Source: Ceraceosorus guamensis (Eukaryota > Basidiomycota > Exobasidiomycetes > Ceraceosorales > Ceraceosoraceae). Taken from it: a DNA stretch of 64,000 bases. Under the pieces are notes generated by a model. It saw only the letters and a list, made by a program, of their open reading frames with translations. It ran no database searches and was not told the DNA's origin. Both the position numbers and the translations under genes were made by a program. The stretch is taken from NCBI RefSeq assembly GCF_003144195.1, contig NW_020290017.1, positions 124,001-188,000 of the forward strand, read 5' to 3'. Shown piece by piece: positions 35,672 through 48,251 of this stretch (positions are counted from its first letter, which is position 1; each line of letters starts with the position of its first letter).

Positions 35672-35732
35672 ATTCACATTCAATTCTTGATTCAAGATTC
35701 ACGATTCTTGATTAAAGATTCACATTCTTCAC
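35672..35732. repeat. Degenerate ATTCACGATTCTTGATT-type repeat cluster
   Basis: Five or six overlapping versions of a 7-9 base unit of the form ATTCxxGATT lie next to each other in both slight variants. It is the densest local case of the motif family that recurs in spacers across the window. Confidence 0.6.
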
Positions 35733-36116
35733 GCGCATCAGCTTGGCAAATTAATCAAGAATGGCGGGGCGCAGTCAGATGAGTGCTGGGTCATTTGTTC
35801 AAAATGTGAATTGTGATAAGGGAAATTCGATCGCGAATTGGCTTTGATGCGGGGCTGCTGATGTGCCTTGAGGGCTCGATCCCTCTATCGTTGGCGAAGT
35901 CAATTGGGCGACTGCTGGTTGACACGGGAATAATCACAATTAGAAAATCTCGGATGGCACAAGGCACATCTGCATGCCCGTCCCTGATGATGTCCGCCAC
36001 CGACACAGATTCTGGATTGAGCGACATGATGGCACCACCAAGCCAAAAAATCTTGAATCCAATTAGCAACAATTTCAACCCGGATTCGAGTCAGAGTCAA
36101 GAGTAACATGCATGCT

Positions 36117-36159
36117 CTGACTGACTGACTGACTGACTGACTGACTGACTGACTGACTG
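36117..36159 (+). repeat. CTGA tetranucleotide microsatellite
   Basis: Close to eleven uninterrupted CTGA units in the WC-1/enolase spacer. Likely length-variable. Confidence 0.95.
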
Positions 36160-36318
36160 GCTGACGCTTTTTGCTTGCTGACGCATGTTCTGGCTCAGGA
36201 AAAAAGCACAAATCCAAGCCGCACGCACTGAGCGAAGAGGGTCCAAACGATCAAGAATTGCTCACCGACTTCTGTTCTGTGCAGCCAGTCCGCCGTTCTA
36301 CGTTCAATGCACTCTCGC

Positions 36319-36354
36319 CATCGCCATCACCATCACCATCACCATCACCATCAC
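36319..36354 (+). repeat. CATCAC hexanucleotide microsatellite
   Basis: Five to six near-perfect CATCAC units. The surrounding frames do not look coding. Confidence 0.85.
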
Positions 36355-37908
36355 TTGTCATTTCAATTCTTTCGATTGTTGATTCCCTGATTCAAAACCG
36401 TACTCGAGACTCGTCGAGCTAGGCAGCCAGGCCTTCATCCATGTCACGTATCCCGCATCGCTCCTTCCATACCGATCGAGCTGACAGCCAAGACGCTCAA
36501 TCAATCTTTGAATGGTGAATGGAGACTAACACAATGGTGAAGATCTTCATCTTGATTGCCACTACCATCCTCCGATCTGGGCTCCCAGAACGACGCTGGA
36601 CGAGGACCGCGAATCGCTTGACGATCTCTTGGCTGTGATGAAGCTGCAATTCGAGGGACAAGACTCACGTGTATTCGTCGCCTTGATGCTTTCGTGAGCT
36701 TGGCGAGGACCTTGCACCAAATCGAATCGAGCACAACCACAATCGAATAAAAGAACTCCACCCAGCCGTTCAAATAGGCAACTAGAGCAGTGGTCATTCG
36801 CTCGCACAAGGTGTTTCACTTCGCCTGACTTTGCACCCTCGGGTTCCTTTGGCATGCGTAAGTCGAATGGCGATCAAAGCGACCGTGACAGCACTCTATG
36901 TCGCGCTGCTGCCATGAGAATCCTCACGCGGCGTTCGGCATGATCATGAGCAACTCATCGGCGTGTGTAGGTGATGCTTGATCCCAAGCACGTTGCGCCC
37001 GGTGCGAAGCCGGGGGAATCTTGAATGTTGTGAAGCACGTACGCTGGTCCGAACACAACAAACTCCTCGTCACGAGTCACGCGAGCCTCGGAAGAAGCCG
37101 GCTTAGCCTCTCGCTTGTGACTGCAGCCTCTCGATCGCAGTCGTGAGTGTTGCTCCTGTTGTGGGATCAAAACAGGCAGCTGTGTCCATCGAGACCGAGA
37201 GCGTTCGAGTCATGCCAGTTAGAGTCCGCAAGAGAGGTGGAGCGGTAGTCATCGTCCATTATTCATAGCAAAGTGCGCTGAAGCCTCTCAGACAGACAGC
37301 CTTCTCCGCAAAGCACATCAGTCAAGTCTCATCGGCTCGGCCAGTCTCGGTCGATTTGGGCTGCTGCTGTGTGACTCGTGACTCAAGACTCACACTGCTG
37401 AGCGCGCGCGCGTGTGTTGGGGGATCGCGGATTCGCGCTCATGTCGGACGCGCACCCGCGCGCAGTCAACCTGCCGCATGCACATGGTGCTTGCGCGAGC
37501 TGGTGCACCGTGCGAGTCATGGCGGCGGGCACGCGCACATGCATGCAGCTGAAATGGCCTGCACGCACCCGTCTCACGCAGCGCGGCGGGCGGCGGGAAG
37601 CACCGCGGCCGCGCGCAGAGGCAAGGATCAAGCAAGAGTCACGACGAGTTGAGTGTTGGCGCAACGTCTGCGCGCACAGGGCGCCACTGATGAGCGTGGA
37701 GGAAGGAGAAGACTCATCACGACTCACGACTGCAGCTGCGCTCTGATGACTCTTCATTCAGATTCAGGATTTGGGGCAGCAGCTTCTTTTTCTCCCTGCC
37801 TTTACGTCTCGACAACATCGTCGCATTCCTATCAGACTTCAACGTACCATCACAAAGCAAAAGTCCAACTCATCACCCACCCTTCAAGCTTGAGAAGCTC
37901 CTTTCAAC

Positions 37909-39991
<2,083 letters not shown>

Positions 39992-40197
39992 GCTAGCTCC
40001 ACCTTGTAGCTTTCTGATTTGTCGGATGCAGCTCGATCCTGCGGCACGAGATGAAAATTCTCAGACGACGGTCGAGCAATCGCTTGCGAGAAAATAGATG
40101 TCATGCCGAAAAGTAAATGGATTAGCGAAACGAAGGACCAAGAGCAACGTGGGAGGTTAGGGGCGCAGAGTGATTATTCGGTATGTGATGTGGTGTG

Positions 40198-43100
40198 TCA
40201 GAAGTACGCTGGGCCAGCAGCGGGAAAAGGAATCCTTCCGGCATAGGAGGCGGAGGTCGAAGAGGAGTGAGCGCTCTCCTGGATGGTGCTGAGACGGGTC
40301 TTCGGGCTGCGCTGCGAAGGGTAAAGAAGGTGATCCTTGATGGACCCGCTACGTGTCGCGCGTAGTGGAACAGGCTTTCGAAATTGCCGGGGTCCTTGAG
40401 GCTTGCTAGGTGCGCTCGGCAGCGAGAGGCGCGAGGGCTGAGCGAAAGAAGCTGGCGTCGTCGACGCTCGCAGAGAGTGGGGTCGGACAGCTTTGCGGGG
40501 CGGTTGAGCTGTGGGCACGAGCGGTGCAGGTAACGTGGAGAGAGGAGAAGAAGGCGAAATGCCCGTACGCGCACAGATCGCGCTATCTTGAGTGCCTTGC
40601 GACGCGACAGGATGGGCTGGAGCTGATTGCGATGACAGGGCGCACTGCTTGTCTGTATCGTCGTCACTAGGATCGGTAGCGCAGGCTTGTGGCGCTAATT
40701 GCTGTCGGCGAGCTTCCACTTCCAGCATGGGAGTGGCAGTGAAGCGCAAGTTGTGCGTGGAATCATAAATCTGCTGCGATCGCGCACGATCGAAGTCAGC
40801 TGCCTCGGGCAGCACGCTGATGGCATCCCTTGAGCATGCTACCAAAGAAGAGCATTCCGAGCTCTGATCTGCTACCAATCTAGCGCCTACACAACGCGCA
40901 GCTTCGTCGTTCTCCTGCTTTGCTTCTGGCGCACTGAACCACCATTGTAGGCCCTTGACAAAGATGTCGCTGATTCTTCGAGTCACGCCTTTCGGGTCTC
41001 GTTCAGGATGCGCACGGGTGCTGCAGGCAGGTCCGCTCTCAATGGAGTAATTTGATGGGCTCCGTGCGCCACAGACGACTCGCGCTTCTTCCTCTGGTCG
41101 AAGATACGACAAGATAGAGTTGACACTTTGCTTGCTCGCCGTCGTTCTTGGCGCATCCGATGGTGATCTCTGCAAGAACCATGGCACGTAAAGAATCGAG
41201 CTGGGAGTTGGCTGCTCTGCAGCTTTCGTCGCGCTTCGAGCGTCCAGAATCGACTCCCAGCTTTGATTAATCGCTGCGCTTGGTTGATGCGACTGATCTC
41301 GTCGCCAATACTGCCCACCCGCGTCTGCCAGCTCGCCTGGGCCACAAGTAGCGCTCCGCGAATTCTGCAATTGCGCTACAACATCTGGATGCAAGGGTGG
41401 AGTGATGCTGTGGTGGCCTCGCACACTGCCATCTCGATCATCCGCACGCTCCTCATACGCTGGAGACGGAGGTTCGTGCAGAGTGAATGGATAAGGCGTG
41501 ATGCCGCTCTTCGGGTAAGCGTGATTCCTGCCGACGCCTTTGGTGGAGTGCGCCAGAACGATACAGGTGCCTGCGATCCACGCAAGGCAATACAAGCCCA
41601 CAAAGACGAGGTAGAGGATCTGCTGATGGTGCAAATGCTTGATGTAGGAGCTAACAATGCCTCCAACCACGCCGTCGTTGTGGTCTTGCTGCGATCCAAG
41701 AGCGGCTTGCTTGATCGGTGCAACAAGCTCATCAGAGCGAGCATGACTGAGCTGGAGAATGTCGGGTGAAATTCGTTCGAACTCCACATGCGCATTGGTT
41801 TGCAGCCAGGTCAGAGCTTGCTCAATGCTCCTCAGCTTGGAAAGGAGGGCGCAATCGATAAAGCCCTGTACTGGTGTGTACAACGGTGTCGAAGCGAAAG
41901 AGTCCTGAGAATGAAACGCGATGCCCTGATCAGTTGCCCTCTTTCACGAGTCGCTCCACGCTTGAGACAGAGCTCACATTGAGTGCCCCGGCTATACCCT
42001 CAATCATCTCGTTGAGAGTATGATTCATGGTCGAGGTCGTCGCGTTGACCCAAGCAAATAAATTGTCATTCTGTTCGTACCAAGCAGTATGCGGTATCAG
42101 AGCCCGCTGACATGCAGTCGAGGCGGTAATCGAGCTGACTCACCAGACCATTCTGAGCTCCAATGATCATCTCGTTGCTGCGATTTGCGAAATCGTGACT
42201 TGCGTCCGTGAGGCCCCGATTGAGCTGAGCGAGCACTTTGTCTCCCATCGTGGTGAATGAACCGTCAATTTTCTGGTGTTTGTGAAAGGGCCCGACAACC
42301 GAAACGAACGTCCACGAGTCAGCTCCGTGTGACCTTAATTGTAGTGCTCAAAAACTCTCACCCCTTCGTAACGTTCCTGCACTCCCCGCAGCGCCAGGAT
42401 CTGGAGCTGACTCGATGCCAAGCCGACAGTGCCGATGATCAGAGCTGCTACCGCAATAGGATGCGAGATCCACGCCAGCCACCATCTCAGACGAGCTTTA
42501 GCTTCGGAGGACCGTATCCCTAGCGGCTTAGCCAAACGAAAGGTCAGCAACGATAGCAAAGGATGAGACGAGAGTTGGAGAAGAGAAAATAAAGACGGCG
42601 TCGACAGCACGCCTCGGTATCGCGCTGCGGCTTCAGGAGAGCCTGTCAGGGTGGACGTCTTCGAATCTCTGTTTGTGCTGCCAGACATCGTCGAAGGAAA
42701 GCCGTCTGCCGCAATCCAAGCATCTCGAGTATTCTCAACGTGTCGTCGCAGGGATCGCCAAGACCACCATTCCATGGCCATTGTCAGCAATGCAAATGCC
42801 AGCGCAATGAAGGCGATAATCGCTGTCGCCCAATAAGCGAGTTTGCGAAGGTCATGAGCCAGATCGTCGAGCGGCTGCATGTCGATGTCCGCGCAGAAGG
42901 AAGCGATGCGAGCCTCAGGCAGTGGCATTAGGGACCTGTCAAATTGAAAAGCAGACACCGCTGAAATTCACGACAGTACACGGATGCGTTCAGCATTGCG
43001 CACAAGGCAAGTCTTAACGCGCTATAAATGACGCACTGGTGTTCACTTCAGCTCTAAGCTGCTCAAAAGGCCCAGAGATCATCCCGTCGACTTTCGCTCT

Positions 43101-44116
43101 CAGCTCCGACAGCGTGGGCAGACTACTGTTCAGTCTACGCAATCCTTCATCGAAGGAAGTAGGCAGGCTGACATTGTCAAGGGCGCTGTGGAACAAATCT
43201 TGCTGATCAGCTTGTGCTGCCCGTCAGTCAGCCCGAATACCAATCGCATTCGACTCACGCAAGATCAGGCGGCTGAATGGTCGGCACGTTGACATGTTGT
43301 CCGAACACCCCAATGACATCGTTGATCCCGCCGAGCGTGGCACTAAGAAAAGAGTTGACTCCGGAGACTGATGACTGGAGCGCATCCTTCAGACCGCCTG
43401 CTATCGCGTGCACACCTTCATTGAGCGCTGTGATGGCAGCGATGAGCAAGCTCAAGGAGCCACGCACTAGCAGCTCGATGAAGCAAAGGAAAAGGGAGCG
43501 ATAGGAATCTACGAGAAAGACTAGCAGCCGTTCAATGGCAGTCAAGCTGAGCACACCATGAATAGAGGTCAGATCAACATGTATGCCAGAGTGGATCGCG
43601 CATGACGGACCAAACTCACGAAAGATCAAGCACGCGACCAACGCCTCGTACTGTCGCTTCGATGGACTCTGCGGTCTGGGCATTGGCTCGATCGGCCAGA
43701 TATCTTGGCAAGCTCATCGCGGCGCTTGCTGAGCCCTCTGCACTTGCGCATGCAGAAGTCAACCTCTGCTTAGCAGCGTTGACCTTATCATCCACATCGT
43801 CCGTTCCCATCAGAATCGTTGCGCCAACAAAGATGAGGGCCAACAGACTTGGCGATAGTAAAGAGAGGAAGAGCCGTGCTCGAAGTCCCAGCCATGGTTT
43901 CAGTGGGCCATTCGTGCTGGGCAGCACGGTCGGAGCTGGAGTGGGAGGCGGCTGAGTTGGCCAGCCACCAGCTGCATTGGAAGGGGGCAAAGAAGGCGAG
44001 TGGACGTGGTCTGGATATGAAGGAGGAGGTGCCCTGGATGACACTGCTGCTGGATCCTCCCGCAGCTCGTCTGGTGTGCGGCTCCACCTCGCAGCTGGCA
44101 GCACCAGTGGTCGCAT
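40198..44116 (-). CDS. PRM1: Plasma membrane fusion protein PRM1 with long C-terminal tail
   Basis: Multi-pass glycoprotein that helps plasma membranes merge during mating or hyphal fusion. Seven exons on the minus strand: 44116-43620, 43546-43259, 43185-43037, 42960-42362, 42272-42144, 42070-41978, 41904-40198; phases agree and give 1153 aa. A first membrane segment sits near residue 85-105 (LFLSLLSPSLLALIFVGATI). The family block LLVFLVDSYRSLFLCFIELL follows at about 175, then RRLNSSLPTLSELRAKVD, a membrane segment LAYWATAIIAFIALAFALL, another at HPIAVAALIIGTVGLAS, and a final one QILYLVFVGLYCLAWIAG near 690. The remaining 440 residues are Ser/Pro-rich and lack domains; most fungal PRM1 proteins are shorter. 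Asn-x-Thr sites occur around NATTSTMNHT. The ATG at 44116 is the first in frame. Confidence 0.88.
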
Positions 44117-45134
44117 CGAGAGCACGATATTGCCAGATGAACTGCGGAGCTGAGTGCCAGAATATCTTGACCGAGCTGCTTGACGAAGTGCGGATTGAGG
44201 ATGGCGACGCTGTGAAAGGAGGTTTGTGTGTGAGTCGCGAACGGTTCAGGTCTAGGGGGTCTGAGCGATGTGGTGTAAGGTTGAGGGCAATCGACGTCAG
44301 CAAGATCCTAAAGGAGCTAGACGAGTTCATCATGTGTCGAAGTCATCCTTCAGCGGCACCTTCACGCCATTTGTACTGGTCAGTGCTTTGGGCGAGGAGT
44401 GGGACAAGGGGAGGCAGCTGCCCTTCCAGTCTGAGTGCGCTGCGCCCAGGCAACGACCTCGCCTTACCAGAACGCGACCAGCTACCATGGCGGACCAGTC
44501 TAGCTGCGAGGGGCTCATAGAGAGAGAGAGTCTCGCACGCCCAGCGTTGAATCCGCTGTACGCTAGCTTGTCCCAGAGATATTCAAGTCGAAGCTTCTAC
44601 ATTTGCAGCGATGATGATGGATGCTTTGGACAGAGGAGCGAGTCGCCGCGCACGCGCACGCGCACGCGCGCCCTCCGCTCTTTTGTCCTCTTGCGCGCGG
44701 CTCGCCGGGGCGCAGCTCCGCCCTGCAAAAGAGTCACGAGTCTGATGGTTGGTCGTGAGGATTTGTGCTGTGTGGTATTCGAAGAGCCATACCCACGGCA
44801 TCCGCACCGGCATCCATCGCTGGATCTATGTACAGGCCTGTCATACTGTTCTATCATCCTCGAGTGCTGAGTGCGATCAGCAGAAAATGTAGTCGTTAGT
44901 GGCGATTTTCGCAGTGTGATGAAGACTTGTTTGATCGGGCAAGCAACCGACGGGAATTCATCAAGCATCACGCGTCTACGACGGTCCCACAGCTGGCCAC
45001 GAGTGCTCGACCTTGGCAGGCGTGGGGCAGCTATGCCATTCACTCTATTCAGCTTCTGAGCAGGCCAATCACTCAAAATCCTTGGCGTCTTTCTTGATTG
45101 CAGAAGCGCTTGGCAGTACATCACATGAAAGCGA
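44117..45134. other. Spacer between HyuB 3' end and PRM1 start
   Basis: About 1 kb, with a GCGCAC repeat at roughly 44647-44675 but no recognised gene. It should hold the PRM1 promoter and the HyuB 3' region. Long plus-strand frames reaching into it from about 43849 are antisense to PRM1 and look spurious. Confidence 0.5.
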
Positions 45135-47515
45135 TCACGCACCAAGCTGAGCACTTTGTCTCTCCACCAGACTACCGCGGTGGCCGCCATACGTGCGGTC
45201 CCGCGCGCCATCTTGCTGAGCCGCATCCTCATTGTCCGGGGTACCCCAACCACCCCCGCCCGGCGTGTGAATGACGATTCTGTCCAGCCTGCCCATCTTC
45301 GTTGTGGTCTGGTAGAGAGACAGATGGTTGAGCAGAAGAAGTTCATCAGCGCACAATCTCTTGGTGGCCAGCGCAGTCCCTGCGGCTGCTCACCTTGGCT
45401 CCAAGGTTGATGGTGCGGGGGCGCGTATTCTCTTCTTCGTCGTCTTCGATGACATCTCCGTCCGCTTGCCTTCTCTGCTTGATCCACAGGTTCTTACCAC
45501 AAGCAGCAGACTGCCCACCTTCCAGTCCATACGGACGGTAGACGCGACGCTCGCTGAGGATGCTCACTTGCATGTCCGGCATCAAGAATTCAATGTCCCG
45601 AATGACACCTTCTCCTCCTCTATACTTTCCAGCACCGGCTGAGTCGTCCCTCAAAGCGAATTGCCTCAGGACGAGGGGATACCGGCGTTCCATGATCTCG
45701 GGGTCCGTGATGCGCGTGTTGGTCATGTGTGTGTGCACGCCGCTGGTTCCGTGCCAGTCTGGTCCAGCACCGCTTCCGCCAGCAATGGTCTCGTAGTACC
45801 CAAATCCTTCCACATGTGTACCATCAGGCTTCCTGCCTCCCAGACCGAAGGTGAGATTGTTGCAGTCTCCTTGACTTGCGGCAGCCGCTTTGAACGCTTT
45901 CAAGACGACGTCCGTGATGCGCTGGCTCGTCAACACATTACCTCCAACCACTGCAGCAGAGTCGCTGGGGTCTAGCAAGCTGCCCTTGGGGATCTTGACT
46001 TCGATGGGCTCGAGACATCCTTGATTGAGAGGAATGTCGTTGGACACCATGCTTCTCAGGCAGTAGATGATGGCGCTATGAGAGACTGTCCGAGGAAGCA
46101 ATAGGTAAAGTAAGGATTCAGCATCGCAGGAATTCAATGCTCATAGACTTTGAGTGCTGCGCCTGACCTGATCGTGGACAATTGTGGTTGCCTTGCACCT
46201 CCGGACCGGTGCCCTCAAAGTCAAAGACTGCTGATCCCTTCTCCGTATCGATGGTAACGCGTAGCTCGATCGGCGAGCCTGTGTGCGAGCAGACGTACAC
46301 TAAGCAGGGAATTCTGAAATCGTGCGATCAAGCAACTTACCGTCATCCATGTAATCTCTAGCCCAGAGCTCGGTGCCATTGCGCTTGGCAACGTCTCTCA
46401 AGAGATTTCGCACTGCGAGCGCTGCGTTGTCGCGGATCGCAGTCATGTACTGCGCCATCGAGGAGTTTGACATCAGGAGGCCTTCAAGCAACCAAGGGAC
46501 CGGATGGACGCTCACCCTTTGCACAGTCTCTAGACTCCATTCATCTACCAGCATCTGAATGAGCTGCACTCCCTTTCGATTGGCAGCGATCTGTGCATGC
46601 AGGTCGCTCTCCACATCCCTAAAGCAGCGAGTGCCTGAGCAGCCTTCGTACTTGGCAGGCTCTTCGCTCATGAGCCTTACAAGCCCATCTCTATCATACT
46701 TGCCTTTGCGCACAAGCTTGAAAGACTTGATTTGTGCTCCCTCTTCAAACAACGTCTTGGATGTGGGCGGCATGGAGCCGGGCAGGATGCCACCGATATC
46801 TACATTGGGTGAGAGGGGCATGCAGCTCAGGTGTGCGCCTGTATCCTCTCTGTCGAGTGAAAGCCGCCCAGACTCACCAGCATGGTGCCCTCTGCTGGCA
46901 GTGAAGAAGATGAGATCCTTGCCTCGCTCTTCAAATACTGGTGTAATGCATGTAATGTCCGGCAAGTGGCTTCCACCAGCAGCAGGGTGATTCGCCAAAA
47001 TCACATCCCCATCCTCGATAGGCTCTCCGCTTTTTGCCCTTTCGATCTGATAGCGCACCGCGAAGCTCATGGAGCCTTCACCAAGAATATGACGGATGTC
47101 AGCTACCGTGTATGCGCGATGTTTGGGGCTGTGGCCAAGTCGACTCACCAAGATGAACAGGCAGATGTGGGGCGTTGGCGACCAAGTCGCCATTGGGAGA
47201 GAATAGTGCGCAGCTAAAGTCGAGACGCTGAACGAGGAACAGAGATGGTATACGAGCGATCAGCGTGTGTTCCAGCAAGAGAGATACGAGGCAGCTCACC
47301 TCCTTGATGTTGGTCGAGATAGAAGTCTGCTGTAGCGATCTGCCCATCGTCTCGGCCACTGCCATGAAGCGAGCGGCAAACAGCTGCCGGGACGAAGGGA
47401 TCAGCGTCAGCAGGGCGGCCGAGCGCAACTAGCACTCGCGTCTCTGCATTACTTGGACTCGCTCACCGCATAAACTCACGGAAAGGAGAATGGGATCTGC
47501 CTCTGTCTGTGACAT
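45135..47515 (-). CDS. HyuB-type subunit of 5-oxoprolinase/hydantoinase, stand-alone
   Basis: ATP-dependent opening of 5-oxoproline or a hydantoin normally needs HyuA and HyuB halves; this is the B half alone. Nine exons on the minus strand: 47515-47480, 47383-47300, 47227-47149, 47102-46878, 46799-46516, 46449-46341, 46299-46168, 46085-45394, 45308-45135; phases agree and give 604 aa. Motifs include [143 protein letters not shown] and TPGGGGWG at the end. Most eukaryotic OPLAH proteins are A-B fusions of about 1,280 aa, but no A-like frame precedes this start. Two introns are very short (46 and 41 nt). Substrate unknown. Confidence 0.9.
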
Positions 47516-48251
47516 TGCGGCGTCCCTGCGTTAGGTGGAAGGAGCGATGGCGTTGGCAAGGAGAGATTTGGCGGATGGAGCGTCGTGCAAGCTGTCAAAA
47601 CAAAAGCGAGTGGCGCTGCTAATGCAGTCACTCCTCGAGATGTCGGATGCCGAGGATGATTGTGTCAATGCATCGGGCACGTTTGTGCATGTTGTCGATG
47701 GGGAAACCCTTTCTCCCATAATACGAGAAAGTCACGAGCATATCCAGGCTTCGAGTCACGAACTTGATTGAATGATCCGAGCGTTCGTGCATGCATGCAA
47801 TCATCCACATGCAGCCACACAGCACGCATCGGGGCAATCGGTCGGTCACGGGGTCGCGGAATCTGCCTGCGCCAAGGTCATCAAGCCCCATGCAAAGCCT
47901 CAATCACCGGCGCGAATTCAAGATGACGCTGCGCCATCGTCCGACTTGCCTTCAAACTCACACGGACGAATTGCCTCGAAGCAGCAGGCGGTCTCGCAAC
48001 GTGGAGTGGGCTAGCCTGTGACACGTTCAAATGGCTTCGTTGCGATGTGGCGTGACAGCCAAGAGGTGAGATTGTTGGCCAATGCGCGCGGAAGGGTATG
48101 TCATTGCGTAACAGTGCGGCACAATAATCTCTAGGAGGACGAGTCTCGTAATTTAGACGCGGATACGTGAAGCCTGCACTGCACGCCTCGAGGGTACAAG
48201 TGAGATCTTGTCCAGCCTTGTGACGTTGGCTTCCCTACCAGCTGAAGGCAC
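47516..48251. other. Spacer upstream of HyuB
   Basis: 736 bases between the HyuB start and the stop of the LCHN-like gene. I looked for a HyuA gene here and saw none. Two TCACGA motifs lie at about 47732-47760. Confidence 0.6.

Larger units (their letters stand above)
33985..37908. other. Divergent 3.9-kb spacer between WC-1 and enolase
   Basis: The largest gene-free stretch. Short frames only, none with a family motif. It contains two microsatellites (listed apart), an AT-rich block at about 35400-35760 full of ATTCTTGATT/ATTCACGATT units, and many TCGTGA/TCACGA motifs up to 37740. The last 140 bases before the enolase start are rich in CT runs, typical of a strong fungal promoter. Confidence 0.5.

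Noticed and set aside
35865-35895. Box-B-like GGCTCGATCC hinting at a tRNA
   Set aside because: The loop is a base short, and I found no D-arm, anticodon arm or acceptor stem around it.
43849-44520. 223-codon plus-strand frame
   Set aside because: Antisense to the first exon of PRM1, whose frame is supported by family motifs and matching splice phases.
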